Shown: one piece after another, positions 8,689 through 17,369 of the stretch | Numbering within the stretch: position 1 is the first letter of the stretch | Layout of the letters: each line of letters begins with the position of its first letter | Assembly: GCF_001421355.1 (NCBI RefSeq) | Contig: NZ_LMKC01000004.1 | Coordinates: 62,001 to 126,000, forward strand | Direction of reading: 5' to 3' | Source of the DNA: Sphingomonas sp. Leaf9 | Lineage (GTDB): Bacteria; Pseudomonadota; Alphaproteobacteria; Sphingomonadales; Sphingomonadaceae | Length of the DNA stretch: 64,000 nt | Notes under the pieces: model-generated | What the model saw: the letters and a program-made list of their open reading frames with translations, nothing else | Database searches by the model: none | Told to the model about the DNA's origin: nothing | Made by a program: the position numbers and the translations under genes

Positions 8689-8704
8689 CGACAAGGGAGG
8701 GACA

Positions 8705-9154
8705 ATGATCGGACGAAACGGCGCCCTGGGCGGCATCCTCGCGGCGGCGACGATGGTCGTCGGCGCACCGGCGGTCGCCGCGCCGCAACCGGCAGCGGCG
8801 GTCGAGGCGTTGGTCGACCGGTTCGATGCGGCGCGGGCCGCCTTCGATCCCGCCGCCCTCGCCGCCACGCTGGCGGACGATTATGTCGAGATTTCGCCCG
8901 TAGGCACGGTCGATTCCCGTGCGGCGGTGCTGGGCTTCTACACCCCCGACCATCGCAACCCGGTGCCACCGATGCGCCAGGACGAGCGCGTCGTGCGCGT
9001 GACCGGTGCCTTTGCATCGATGACCGAACGCAAGCAGCTGACCCTGCCCAATGGCACCGTTCGGGCGATCCGCGTCGGCTATGTCGCGCGCCGGATGGGC
9101 GGTGGATGGCGGCTGGTGTCGGCGCAATATACCCCGATCCCGCCGGCACGCTGA
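8705..9154 (+). CDS. Secreted NTF2-like (SnoaL/DUF4440-type) protein
   Basis: 149 residues with a Sec signal peptide ending around AAPQPAAA (about 26). The remainder has the order typical of NTF2-like folds: a long helix (VEALVDRFDAARAAFDPAAL), DDYVEISPVGTVDSRAAVLGFY, then strands ending in GGWRLVSAQYTPI. These domains bind small ligands or serve as enzymes of varied function; no catalytic set can be assigned. A strong AGGGAGG precedes the ATG. It is isolated between the ROK regulator and the fructokinase and on the same strand as both. Confidence 0.8.
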   Translation: MIGRNGALGGILAAATMVVGAPAVAAPQPAAAVEALVDRFDAARAAFDPAALAATLADDYVEISPVGTVDSRAAVLGFYTPDHRNPVPPMRQDERVVRVTGAFASMTERKQLTLPNGTVRAIRVGYVARRMGGGWRLVSAQYTPIPPAR

Positions 9155-9259
9155 GCCTTCCTCCGATCGGCGGTATAATTCCGATTTCAATTTGCCTTTT
9201 TCGTCAAATCCTGCGACGCTGCGCGCCTTTCACAAGTAAAAAGGTTTTGGGGGATGAAC

Positions 9260-10189
9260 ATGGCTTTCGATCCGGCGGTGCAGGGGACGCATGGCATTTT
9301 GCCGATGGCCGGGATCGAACTGGGCGGCACGAAATGCGTCTGCACGCTGGCGCACGGGCCGGGCCGGATCATCGCGCAGGAAACCGTCCCGACCGAGCAT
9401 CCGTCCGTCACCCTGCCCGCCATCGCCGCGATCCTGCAACGCTGGTGGGACACCGGCGGGTTCGCGGCGCTGGGTATCGCCAGCTTCGGCCCGGTCGACC
9501 TCGACCCCGCGTCGCCGACCTGGGGCCATATCCTGGCGACGACCAAGCCCGACTGGCCGATGACCGATGTCGCGGGTCCGCTGTCGCAGGGGTTCGACGT
9601 ACCGTGCGCGTTCGATACCGACGTCAACGGCGCCGCCTTTGCCGAAATGCTGTGGGGCTGCGCGCAGGGGCTGGACGATTTCGCCTATGTCACGATCGGC
9701 ACCGGCGTTGGCGTCGGGCTGCTGGTCAACGGCAAGCCGACGCGCGGGATCGGCCATGCCGAGATTGGCCATCTGCGCGTCCCCCGGCTGCGCAGCGACA
9801 CGCTGCCCAGCGGCTGCCCGTTCCATGACGATTGCGTCGAGGGGCTGGCATCGGGGACGGGGATCAAGGCGGCGCTGGGCGACGTCCATGTCTCAACGCT
9901 CGCCGAGGATCATCCGGTGTGGGATCGGGTGGAGGCGGCGATCACCGCCATGTGCCATGCGATGGTGTGCACGACGGGTCCGAAGCGGATCGCGATCGGC
10001 GGCGGGGTGATGAACAAGCAGCCGCATCTGCTGGCCCGGATCGAACCGGCGCTGCGCGCCAGCATCAACGGCTATCTGCCGCTGCCGGAGCGCGACTATG
10101 TCGTCGCCCCCGCGCTTGGCGATCAGGCGGGGCCGCTGGGGTCGATCGCGCTGGCGCAGGTTGCGCTGGGCGAACGGGTGGTGGCGTAG
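9260..10189 (+). CDS. ROK family fructokinase
   Basis: About 309 residues. It has the ROK phosphate loop (GIELGGTKCVC), the catalytic Asp in FDTDVNGAA, GTGVGVGLLVNG, and GHAEIGHLRV followed by a fructokinase-type zinc motif, CPFHDDCVEGLASGTG, which separates ScrK/Mak-like fructokinases from glucokinases. It should make fructose-6-phosphate from fructose with ATP in the cytoplasm. ATG codons occur at 9254 and 9260; GGGGG abuts the first and is 6 bases from the second, so 9260 is preferred. It is preceded by a 100-bp gap with a TATAAT at 9174-9179. A FucP-type hexose transporter lies nearby on the opposite strand. Confidence 0.9.
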   Translation: MAFDPAVQGTHGILPMAGIELGGTKCVCTLAHGPGRIIAQETVPTEHPSVTLPAIAAILQRWWDTGGFAALGIASFGPVDLDPASPTWGHILATTKPDWPMTDVAGPLSQGFDVPCAFDTDVNGAAFAEMLWGCAQGLDDFAYVTIGTGVGVGLLVNGKPTRGIGHAEIGHLRVPRLRSDTLPSGCPFHDDCVEGLASGTGIKAALGDVHVSTLAEDHPVWDRVEAAITAMCHAMVCTTGPKRIAIGGGVMNKQPHLLARIEPALRASINGYLPLPERDYVVAPALGDQAGPLGSIALAQVALGERVVA

Positions 10190-10207
10190 GCGTCCCGCCG
10201 GAGCGTC

Positions 10208-10236
10208 CGTCACCCCGACCGTGATCCGGGGTGACG
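10208..10236. repeat. Short palindrome of family B type / terminator-like hairpin
   Basis: CGTCACCCCG and CGGGGTGACG arms around a short spacer, between the convergent fructokinase and DUF3060 genes. It looks like a collapsed copy of the longer family B repeats at 17089, 27454 and 48218, and may terminate both genes. Confidence 0.6.
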
Positions 10237-10248
10237 GATGGATACGTC

Positions 10249-10584
10249 CTATCGCTGGAACGACACCCGATTGCCCGCGCCGGCGATGTTGACGCGCGCC
10301 TTGCTGCCATCGGGGGTGCGGTAGAAGACGGTATTGCTGGCGCCTTCGATCCGAACCGATGCGCGTGGCGCGAGGTCGATGACGACGCGGTTGCCGGCCC
10401 CCTGGATCACCAGCGCGCTGCACCGCCCGGTGATGCGCATGGTGTTGCCGGCACCCTCGACGGTGGCGACCCCGCCGTCGCAGTCCAGTTCCTGCGTCGC
10501 CCCCGCCCCCTGCTGGCGGACCTGTGCCGGCAGCGTGGCCGGCAGTGCGAGGGCGGATAACAACAGGACAACGCGAACGACCAT
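10249..10584 (-). CDS. Secreted DUF3060-type small beta-solenoid protein
   Basis: 111 residues with a signal peptide ending near TLPAQ (about 21). The mature protein is four imperfect repeats of about 18-21 residues, each with a GA[GS]N turn followed by a hydrophobic strand: GAGN at 44, GAGN at 62, GASN at 81, GAGN at 102. This is the pattern of DUF3060, whose members are small exported proteins of unknown function. One Cys lies in ELDCDGG and one in TGRCSAL, possibly a disulphide. The start at 10584 gives the signal peptide. It lies after the sugar transporter gene on the same strand, about 70 bp downstream. Confidence 0.8.
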   Translation of the reverse strand: MVVRVVLLLSALALPATLPAQVRQQGAGATQELDCDGGVATVEGAGNTMRITGRCSALVIQGAGNRVVIDLAPRASVRIEGASNTVFYRTPDGSKARVNIAGAGNRVSFQR

Positions 10585-10657
10585 GATCTCTCTCCCGTGA
10601 ACGTCAGGCGGCGAGCCTAACCATGTCGGGGCCGGGAGACCATGGCCGCTGCGACGA

Positions 10658-12007
10658 TCAGTGCAGGCTCTTGGTCGACGCGGCGTTGCGTGGGGCCGTG
10701 CGGCCCGCCGCGATGGCGAAAGCGCAGAGCGCTCCGTAGCACAACGCCGGCACGACAAACGCCGCGCCATGCCCGACCGCACCCGACACCAGCCCGACGA
10801 TCAGCGGAATGACCGCGCCACCAAAGATCGCGGTGCACAGCAGGCCGGAGGTCGCCGCCTCGCTGGCGGTCGAGCGTTCGAGGGTCAGGGTGAAGATCAC
10901 CGGGAACATGATCGAGTTGAACAGCCCGATGCCGAGCGCCACGAAGCCCGCACCGACCCCGCCGACCAGCGCGACGTACAGGCACATGGCGACGGCGATG
11001 CCGGTGAACAGCGCCAGCAGCTTGTGCGCCTTCACCTTCGACAGCAGCACCGACCCGATCGCCCGGCCGATCATCGCGCCCAGCCAGTAGAAGGCGACCG
11101 CCTTGCCCGCTTCCTGCAGCGAAACGCCGGGAACCCCGTCGCTGCCCATGGCGAGGCCGAGCAGCGGCACGCCGAACGCCGCGTCCGATGCGCCCCACAC
11201 GGTATCGCCGTTCAGGAACAGCGCCATCTGCGTGCCGATCGCGACTTCCGCGCCGACATAGATGAAGATCGCGGCGGCCCCCAGGATCGCCCAGCGCGAC
11301 GAGAAGGCATCGCGCAGCAGGGCGGCGGGCGACGGCGTGTTCGCGGGCGCTTCGGGCACGGCGGCCGACACGACCTTGCGGCTGAGGAAGAAGAACACCG
11401 CCAGCGCCGCGATCAGCCCGGCGATCCAGAAATAGGCGCGGTCGATGCCGGCCAGCGCGCCGGCGCGCACCGCCTGCGTCAGCACCGTGCCGTCCTTCAC
11501 CTCGACGCCCTCAAGGAACAGGCTGGCACCGAGCAGGGGGCCGAGGAACGTGCCGAACGAGTTGAACGTCTGGCTGAGCGTCAGGCGGAAATGGCTGAGC
11601 TTCGGATCGCCCAGCGCCGCGGCCAGCGGGTTCGCCGCGACCTGCAGGATGGTGATGCCCGAGGCGAGGATGAACAGGCCGAGCAGCACGATCGGGAAGA
11701 CCGCGAGGTTCGCCGCGACCAGCATCGTCAGGCAGCCGACGACCATGGTGATGAGCGCGAACAGGATCGAGGGCACTGCCTTCAACCGGCCGAGCAGGAT
11801 CGCGGCGGGCATCGAGATCAGGCCATAGGCGAGGAAGAACGCCGACGCGGCAAACTGCGCCTCGAAATCACTCAGCGTGAAGATGCCCTTCACCGCCGCG
11901 ACCAGCGGGTCGATCAGCGAGGTGATAAAGCCCCATGCGAAGAACAATGTCGTGACGGCGGCGAACGCCAGCCCGGTGGTGGCGGAACCCGCCCGTGTCT
12001 GTGCCAA
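10658..12007 (-). CDS. FucP/GluP-type MFS sugar transporter
   Basis: 449 residues with about 12 membrane helices. The N-terminal FFAWGFITSLIDPLV, the FAASAFFLAYGLISMPAA helix and QVAANPLAAALG match the fucose/glucose/galactose:proton symporter family. It should import a hexose across the inner membrane. The start is a TTG at 12007, five bases after a strong GGGGAGG; no better ATG is near. Operator-like motifs at 12030-12049 and 12084-12095 resemble those in front of GH3, pointing to joint control of glucoside hydrolysis and hexose uptake. Which hexose is carried cannot be told from sequence. Confidence 0.92.
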   Translation of the reverse strand: MAQTRAGSATTGLAFAAVTTLFFAWGFITSLIDPLVAAVKGIFTLSDFEAQFAASAFFLAYGLISMPAAILLGRLKAVPSILFALITMVVGCLTMLVAANLAVFPIVLLGLFILASGITILQVAANPLAAALGDPKLSHFRLTLSQTFNSFGTFLGPLLGASLFLEGVEVKDGTVLTQAVRAGALAGIDRAYFWIAGLIAALAVFFFLSRKVVSAAVPEAPANTPSPAALLRDAFSSRWAILGAAAIFIYVGAEVAIGTQMALFLNGDTVWGASDAAFGVPLLGLAMGSDGVPGVSLQEAGKAVAFYWLGAMIGRAIGSVLLSKVKAHKLLALFTGIAVAMCLYVALVGGVGAGFVALGIGLFNSIMFPVIFTLTLERSTASEAATSGLLCTAIFGGAVIPLIVGLVSGAVGHGAAFVVPALCYGALCAFAIAAGRTAPRNAASTKSLH

Positions 12008-12029
12008 AGCGGCCTCCCCTTCTCAGCGC

Positions 12030-12049
12030 TTGTCGGACTAATTCGACAA
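12030..12049. promoter_or_regulatory. Inverted repeat TTGTCG-N8-CGACAA, candidate operator of the sugar transporter
   Basis: Perfect six-base arms with an 8-bp spacer, 23-42 bp upstream of the transporter start, a position suited to repression. The arms match the palindrome at 7203-7213 in the GH3/ROK-regulator gap, which supports one shared regulator. Confidence 0.45.
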
Positions 12050-12083
12050 TTTGCTTGCGATATTGGTCGGTCGCCGAGCGGGG

Positions 12084-12095
12084 CAGCGTTGTCAA
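12084..12095. promoter_or_regulatory. CAGCGTTGTCAA box shared with the GH3 promoter
   Basis: Twelve identical bases also occur at 7126-7137 upstream of GH3, where they belong to a perfect palindrome. Here the second half is degenerate. It lies about 80 bp upstream of the transporter start, matching the 70-84 bp in GH3. Confidence 0.4.
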
Positions 12096-12120
12096 GAAAT
12101 TGGTAAGGTTTCGCCCGACG

Positions 12121-13512
12121 TCACCCCAGCCGCGCCACCATCCCCGCCGCCAGCTCCGACAGCGTATCGTCGCGCGCGCCCATCACCACGATGCGATCGC
12201 CCGGCCGCGCCTGTTCGACCAAAAACGCCGCCGCATCCGCGCGGTCGGCGATGTGGCGTGCCGGCGCGCCCAGCGCGGTCAGGTCGGCGACGATATCCAC
12301 GCTGGTCACCTCACGCGTGACCGTGCCGCCGCGATAGACCGGATCGGGCAGCACCAGCAGGTCGTCCGCCGCCAGCCGATCGGCGAACATCGCCACCAGT
12401 TCGCGGCGCATGACCTTCAGCGGGCCATAGCCGTGCGGCTGGAACAGCAGCAGCAACCGGCCCGGCGCGCTGCGCAAGGTAGAGATGCTCGCGGCGATCT
12501 TGTCGGGGTTGTGGCCGAAATCGTCGATCACGGCGACGCCACCCGCCTGCCCCACCAGTTCGAACCGGCGCTTGAGGCCGGAAAAGCCGGCGATCGCCCG
12601 CACCGCATCGGCGATCGGCACGCCGATGGCGGCAACCGCGCCGATCGCGGCAAGGGCGTTGGCGACATTGTGGCGGCCGGGTACGGCAAGCCGCACGTCA
12701 TGGGTCGCGCCGTCCGCGACCAGTTCGAACCGGCTGGCAAAGGGATCGAGCACCAGCGCGCGGGCGGTGAGGTCGGCAGTGCCCTCGACCGCGAAGGTCG
12801 TGCGCTTGTCCGCCGGGATCGTCGCGGCAAGCGCCGCCGCCTCGGCATCGCCGATATTGACGACCACCCGCCCCGCCCGTTCCGCAAAGCCACCAAACAG
12901 TGCGCGCAGTTCGTCGAGCGACTTGTGGTCGAGGCTGACATTGTTCAGCACCGCGACGCTCGGGCGATAAAAGGCGATCGACCCGTCGCTCTCGTCGACC
13001 TCGCTGACGAACGCATCCCCCTGCCCCACCAGCGCGCTGGCGAAGGGGCGGTTGGGGGCCGCGAAATCCTTCATCACCGCGCCGTTCATCACGGTCGGAT
13101 CGCGGCCGAGCGTGTGGAGGATATAGCCGATCATCCCGGTCACGGTCGATTTGCCGCTGGTCCCGGCCACCCCGATCGACAGCGGTGCGGCGTTGAACAG
13201 CTCGGCCAGCAGCTCGGCGCGGCCCATCCGCTTGGCACCCACCCGTTCGGCAGCGACGATATCGGCGACGGTCGGCTCGATCGCGGCGGAGGCGACGACG
13301 ATCTGGTCGGCGGACACGATGCCGCTGCCATCCTGGGGGTACAGCGCGATGCCGAGCGTGCGCAGCGCGTCGAACTTGGCGGGCAGGCTCGCCTGATCCA
13401 GCGAACGGTCGGAGCCGGCGACGGTCGCGCCGCGTCCGGCAAGGATCATGGCGAGGGGCATCATGCCCGACCCGCCGATCCCGACGAGGAAGAAGGATTT
13501 GCCGTACAGCAT
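12121..13512 (-). CDS. mpl: Mur ligase family protein, probably UDP-MurNAc:tripeptide ligase (Mpl)
   Basis: 463 residues. The N-terminal Rossmann part has [15 protein letters not shown] and GSDRS (UDP-MurNAc binding in MurC/Mpl), the ATP loop is [13 protein letters not shown] (GTSGKST at 107-113), and a late segment with [10 protein letters not shown] matches MurC-type C-domains. MurC adds L-Ala; Mpl re-attaches the recycled tripeptide. Mpl is favoured because the divergent neighbour, 48 bp away, is an LD-carboxypeptidase, the enzyme that makes the recycled tripeptide, and because the essential murC normally sits in the dcw cluster. The MurC/Mpl choice rests on context. Confidence 0.75.
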   Translation of the reverse strand: MLYGKSFFLVGIGGSGMMPLAMILAGRGATVAGSDRSLDQASLPAKFDALRTLGIALYPQDGSGIVSADQIVVASAAIEPTVADIVAAERVGAKRMGRAELLAELFNAAPLSIGVAGTSGKSTVTGMIGYILHTLGRDPTVMNGAVMKDFAAPNRPFASALVGQGDAFVSEVDESDGSIAFYRPSVAVLNNVSLDHKSLDELRALFGGFAERAGRVVVNIGDAEAAALAATIPADKRTTFAVEGTADLTARALVLDPFASRFELVADGATHDVRLAVPGRHNVANALAAIGAVAAIGVPIADAVRAIAGFSGLKRRFELVGQAGGVAVIDDFGHNPDKIAASISTLRSAPGRLLLLFQPHGYGPLKVMRRELVAMFADRLAADDLLVLPDPVYRGGTVTREVTSVDIVADLTALGAPARHIADRADAAAFLVEQARPGDRIVVMGARDDTLSELAAGMVARLG

Positions 13513-13560
13513 CGCCCGGCGCTATCGAGCTTGGCCTGAAGTGGCAAGCGGGGTTGCGTG

Positions 13561-14376
13561 ATGCGTATTGGAGTCGTGGCACCGGCGCGGCGGGTGGATG
13601 AGGACCAGATGGCCCGGACACAGGGCTATGCCGCGCTCACCTATCCGACGCTCGACCTGGTGGTGCATCCGCAGTGTTTCCTCGACGTCGGGCATTTCGC
13701 GGGCACCGACGAACAGCGTGCGGCGGCGTTCCTCGAATTCGCCAATGATCCGGGGTTTGACGCGATCTGGTTCGCGCGCGGCGGATACGGGTCGAACCGC
13801 ATCCTCGACAGGGTGATGCCGCAGCTCAATCGCGCGGCGGCGGCGAAGAGCTATCTCGGCTTTTCTGACATGGGGTTCCTGCTGGCGGCGCTCTATGCCC
13901 GGCGGATCGGGCGGCCGATCCACGGGCCGATGGCGGCGCAGGTCGGCAAGGCCGGCGGCACCAACAGCGCGGCGCGCGCGCTCGCCTGGCTGGTCAATCG
14001 CGACCGCACGATGCTGGCGCCCGAGCTGGACGGACGGCCGACCGTCGCGTTCAACCTGGTGATCCTGTGTGCGCTGATCGGTACGCCTTGGCTGCCCGAC
14101 CTGACCGATCATGTCGTGATCGTCGAGGAAGTGGGCGAGGACCTGTACCGCATCGACCGGCTGTTCTGGCAGCTAAGCGAGGCGACGCAGTTGAAGGGCA
14201 TCGCCGGCATCCGGCTGGGCGCGGTGACCGACCGCCATCCCGACGATACGGGCTTTGGCGAGACCGAGGACCAGATCGTCGCCAAATGGGCGAAGGCGAT
14301 GGGCTTGCCCTATCTGGGACGCGCGCATGTCGGCCATTATGCCGATAACATGGTGGTGCCGTTCGGGGTGGCGTGA
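13561..14376 (+). CDS. ldcA: LD-carboxypeptidase, peptidase family S66
   Basis: 271 residues. S66 markers: RGGYG (73-77), nucleophile Ser102 in LGFSDMG, the Glu in VIVEEVGEDLYRIDR and the late His259 in VGHYADNM. The family removes the terminal D-Ala from murein tetrapeptides in the cytoplasm, giving tripeptide for Mpl. A GTG immediately precedes the ATG at 13561; the ATG is preferred. No signal peptide, as expected for cytosolic LdcA. It is divergent from the Mpl-like gene with a 48-bp gap, too short for two separate full promoters, so expression is likely coordinated. Confidence 0.9.
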   Translation: MRIGVVAPARRVDEDQMARTQGYAALTYPTLDLVVHPQCFLDVGHFAGTDEQRAAAFLEFANDPGFDAIWFARGGYGSNRILDRVMPQLNRAAAAKSYLGFSDMGFLLAALYARRIGRPIHGPMAAQVGKAGGTNSAARALAWLVNRDRTMLAPELDGRPTVAFNLVILCALIGTPWLPDLTDHVVIVEEVGEDLYRIDRLFWQLSEATQLKGIAGIRLGAVTDRHPDDTGFGETEDQIVAKWAKAMGLPYLGRAHVGHYADNMVVPFGVA

Positions 14377-14380
14377 GGGG

Positions 14381-15019
14381 TTATTGGCCGGTCAACGCCG
14401 CGATGACCGTCTGCGCATCGCGTTGCTGCCAGTAGCGCACGTCGATCCGTTCAAACGCCTCGGCCCGCGCGGTCAACGGATCGTGACCCACCGCGCGCAC
14501 AAACCGTAGTCCCCAGCGGTCGCCAAAAACCACGCGGTCACGGCCCATTGCGATCGACCAAGTGGTGTGCCCCGCCACGCCGGCGAGGCAACCGCTCGAT
14601 AGCAACGCACGCGCGACCCCGGTCGCATCTGCATCACGCGGAACGTCGACCACGCAAGCGTGCGGCGCATCGACGTCATCGGCAAGACAGACGCTGTCGC
14701 GCGTGATCAGCAACGGCCAGTCCTCGCCGGACCGTGCGGTGGGCAGGACATGGTCGTCCAGATATTCGAGAACGCCATGCTCGTCATACGGCCGACGCTG
14801 CAACCGGATCTGCAGTTCCGATCCATCGGGCATCGCGACGAACCAAGATATACCCTCGTCCTGCAGAGAGGCTTCGCAGCGCAGGAAAGTCCAGGTTTCG
14901 CCGACCGGATGCAGCAGGCCATCGAGGTCCACAAAGGCCCTGATCACCCGGTGCAGCCGGCCCGGTCGCAGATACTGATAGGCTTTCGGACGGTCACGCT
15001 GGCCGAACCATCCGAACAC
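14381..15019 (-). CDS. Hypothetical protein with a DUF3601-like N-terminal region
   Basis: 212 residues, no signal peptide or membrane segment. The N-terminal third (YLRPGRLHRVIRAFVDLDGL, then HPVGETWTFL) resembles the DUF3601 pattern of small cytosolic proteins; the match is by eye. The rest is rich in Asp and Arg and has no recognised motif. It ends 4 bp before the convergent LD-carboxypeptidase stop and starts 4 bp downstream of the LpoA-like gene on the same strand, so it is probably co-transcribed with that lipoprotein. In E. coli the gene after lpoA is yraN; this protein does not look like YraN. Function unknown. Confidence 0.65.
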   Translation of the reverse strand: MFGWFGQRDRPKAYQYLRPGRLHRVIRAFVDLDGLLHPVGETWTFLRCEASLQDEGISWFVAMPDGSELQIRLQRRPYDEHGVLEYLDDHVLPTARSGEDWPLLITRDSVCLADDVDAPHACVVDVPRDADATGVARALLSSGCLAGVAGHTTWSIAMGRDRVVFGDRWGLRFVRAVGHDPLTARAEAFERIDVRYWQQRDAQTVIAALTGQ

Positions 15020-15023
15020 TGCC

Positions 15024-16217
15024 CTACTCCCCGAACGTCCGCGCCGCCGGGCTGACCGTCACCGCGCCGCCGGCACGCACCTCCTGCACCTCCAGCGCGC
15101 GCTCCGCCACGCCATCGCGGCCGAAGCGGAAGGCGCCGTCGAGGCCGGCAAAGCCGTCCTCGGCGCGCAGGCGGCTTTCGGGGAAGTCGCGGCCGATCGT
15201 CCAGTCGCGGGCGATGCGCACCGTCAGCAAGACCGAATCATAGCCAAGGCTCGACAGGCGATACGGCGCGGCGTTGAAGCGGGCGCGGTACTTGGTCGCG
15301 AACTGGCGATAGAGGCTGTTCGACACGCTGGCATACCACGCACCGTTCAGCGCCGGCATCGATCCCAGCCCGGTTTCGGTATTCCACAGCTCGGTACCGA
15401 GTACCTTGGCCGAACGGCTGGTGGACTTGCGGATCGCAGGGACCGCCAGCGCGGCCTGTCCCGCCTGATCGGCGATCAGCACCGCTTCATAGGGCGAGGT
15501 CTTCGGCAGCTTGGCGACCGCCGCGCCGATTCCGCCGCGCGCATAGGTCTGGATCGAGACGACCTGTCCGCCCGCCTGCTCCACCGCGCGCAGGAAGCTG
15601 GTCGAGGCGCGCTGGCCATAAACGCCGGCAGGCACGAGGCCGGCGAACCGGGTCATGCCGTTGGTGCGGGCATAGCCGACGACGCGATCGATCGACTGCG
15701 CCGGGGTATAGCCCAGCAGATAGGCACCGCCCCCGGCGACCGACACGTCGTTCGAATAGCTGATGACCGGCACCTTCGCCGCGCGCGCGATCGGCGCGAC
15801 CGCGCGCACATCGTCGGCGAGCAGCGGGCCGAGGATCAGCCGGTTGCCCTCCTCGATCGCCCGCTGTGCGGCGGCGGCGGCCCCCAATGCGGTATCATAG
15901 GTGGTGATTCGCACCCGTTCGCTGCGCGTGTCGAGCAGGGCGAGCTGCGTCGCATTGGCGATCGAGCGGCCGACGCCGCCATTGGGCCCGCTCAGCGGCA
16001 CCAGCAGCGCGACGCGGTGGCGCTGCGTATCCTCCGGGATGCCGCCGGTCACCGGGCCGGGCCGGGTCGGCTGCGGACGGGTGGTGGTGGGTGGTGCCTG
16101 TTCGACCGGCCCCTTGGGCACGAGCGTCGCGCAACCGGCGAGCAATGCCGCGCCGATCAGCGCCGTGGCGCGCGCGATGTGGTGCCGCCATTGCCGTGGC
16201 GCTATCGTGTCTGCCAT
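15024..16217 (-). CDS. LpoA-like penicillin-binding protein activator (lipoprotein)
   Basis: 397 residues with a lipobox (LLAGC, Cys29), so a lipoprotein, probably outer membrane. After a Pro/Thr-rich linker comes a periplasmic-binding-protein type I fold (VALLVPLSGPNGGVGRSIAN, ILGPLLADDVRAVAPIARAA), the C-domain of LpoA, which activates PBP1A in E. coli. The N-terminal TPR domain of enterobacterial LpoA is missing, as is usual in alphaproteobacteria. GGGGGAGG lies just before the ATG. The gene is head to head with rsmI, the same arrangement as in E. coli. The activator role is inferred from family. Confidence 0.85.
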   Translation of the reverse strand: MADTIAPRQWRHHIARATALIGAALLAGCATLVPKGPVEQAPPTTTRPQPTRPGPVTGGIPEDTQRHRVALLVPLSGPNGGVGRSIANATQLALLDTRSERVRITTYDTALGAAAAAQRAIEEGNRLILGPLLADDVRAVAPIARAAKVPVISYSNDVSVAGGGAYLLGYTPAQSIDRVVGYARTNGMTRFAGLVPAGVYGQRASTSFLRAVEQAGGQVVSIQTYARGGIGAAVAKLPKTSPYEAVLIADQAGQAALAVPAIRKSTSRSAKVLGTELWNTETGLGSMPALNGAWYASVSNSLYRQFATKYRARFNAAPYRLSSLGYDSVLLTVRIARDWTIGRDFPESRLRAEDGFAGLDGAFRFGRDGVAERALEVQEVRAGGAVTVSPAARTFGE

Positions 16218-17067
16218 GGACCTCCCCCTGATGACCGAAAAACTTGCCCCCGGCCTCTACATCGTCGCGACCCCCATCGGCAATCTCGGTGACCTGACTA
16301 TCCGTGCCGCCGATATTTTATCGCGCGCGGATGTCATCGCCGTCGAGGACAGCCGGGTGACCGCCGGGCTGCTGCGCCATATCGGGGCGAAGCGGCCGAT
16401 GATCCCGTATCACGACCACAATGCCGAGGGGATGCGCCCCGGCCTGATCGCGCGGATGGGGTCCGAAGCGGTGGCGCTGGTATCCGATGCCGGTACGCCG
16501 CTGATTTCCGATCCGGGATACAAGCTGGTGCGCGATGCGCGCGCGGCGGGCCATGCGGTCGTCACCATCCCCGGCCCGTGCGCCGCGATCGCCGCGCTGA
16601 CGCTGGCGGGGCTGCCGACCGACCGGTTCCTGTTCGCCGGCTTCCTGCCGTCCAAGGCGCATGCCCGCGCCGATGCCATCGCCGAAATTGCGGGCATCCG
16701 CGCGACGCTGGTCTTCTACGAAAGCGGGCAGCGACTGTCGGCGACGCTCGCCGCGCTGGCCGAGGGGCTGGGGAATCGCGACTGCGGCGTGGCGCGGGAG
16801 ATCACGAAGCGGTTCGAGGAATGCGTGACGGGCACGCTGTCGGTACTGGCGGAACGCTATGCCGATGCGCCGCCCAGGGGCGAGATCGTGATCGTCGTCG
16901 CGCCCCCCGGCGCGCCGCCACCCGCGACGCAGGACGATGCCGATAGCGCGCTGCGCGAGGCGCTGACCCGATTGCCCGCGTCGAAGGCGGCGGGCGAAGT
17001 GGCCAAGGCGCTGGGGCTGGACCGGCGTGAGCTGTACGCGCGGGCGATGGCGATGAAGGGGGAATAG
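16216..17067 (+). CDS. rsmI: 16S rRNA 2'-O-ribose C1402 methyltransferase
   Basis: 283 residues with a complete tetrapyrrole-methylase-type fold. Motifs in order: IVATPIGNLGDLTIRA, AVEDSRVT, LVSDAGTPLISDPG and GPCAAIAALTLAGL, all diagnostic of RsmI, plus the C-terminal helical domain ending in LGLDRRELYARAM. It 2'-O-methylates C1402 of 16S rRNA with SAM. The ATG at 16216 overlaps the start codon of the divergent lpoA-like gene (16217) by two bases; the next in-frame ATG is 16231 (MTEKLAPG), which would avoid the overlap, and neither has a good ribosome site. A palindromic repeat follows the stop. Confidence 0.95.
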   Translation: MDLPLMTEKLAPGLYIVATPIGNLGDLTIRAADILSRADVIAVEDSRVTAGLLRHIGAKRPMIPYHDHNAEGMRPGLIARMGSEAVALVSDAGTPLISDPGYKLVRDARAAGHAVVTIPGPCAAIAALTLAGLPTDRFLFAGFLPSKAHARADAIAEIAGIRATLVFYESGQRLSATLAALAEGLGNRDCGVAREITKRFEECVTGTLSVLAERYADAPPRGEIVIVVAPPGAPPPATQDDADSALREALTRLPASKAAGEVAKALGLDRRELYARAMAMKGE

Positions 17068-17088
17068 CGGACCCTTCCGCACTCTTCG

Positions 17089-17172
17089 CGTCACCCCGGA
17101 CTTGATCCGGGGTCCCGCTTCTTCTCGACCCCCGGCAAGGCAGCGGGACCCCGAGTCAAGCCCGGGGTGACG
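17089..17172. repeat. Intergenic palindromic repeat, family B
   Basis: Inverted arms CGTCACCCCGGACTTGATCC and CAAGCCCGGGGTGACG, with inner GGGGTCCCGCTTC and GCGGGACCCCGAGT, around a short variable loop. It follows rsmI and can form a long hairpin. Near-identical elements occur at 27454 and 48218. Confidence 0.85.
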
Positions 17173-17189
17173 AAAAAACTTGGATGGAT

Positions 17190-17369
17190 TTACGCCGCGA
17201 TGTTGCGCAACGCGGTCATCTGCGTCGGCCGGACGGCATGGTTGATCGGCAGGGTATCGCCACAACAGGCGCACTCGGCGATCACGCGCCCGACAAACCA
17301 TTGCGAGGCACCGCAGGTCGGGCAGCTGTTGCGCCCATGCAGCGCATAAAGGGGTACGCGGGTCGGCAT
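17190..17369 (-). CDS. Small zinc-ribbon protein
   Basis: 59 residues starting MPTRVPLYALHGRNS. Two Cys pairs, CPTCG and CACCG, about 17 residues apart, form a classic zinc ribbon; no other domain is present. A longer in-frame start (17468) gives a basic tail without good support, so the ATG at 17369 is taken. Such small ribbons may bind nucleic acid or partner proteins, but no function can be assigned. It lies between the repeat after rsmI and the GntR gene, on the GntR strand but separated by about 160 bp. Confidence 0.6.
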   Translation of the reverse strand: MPTRVPLYALHGRNSCPTCGASQWFVGRVIAECACCGDTLPINHAVRPTQMTALRNIAA

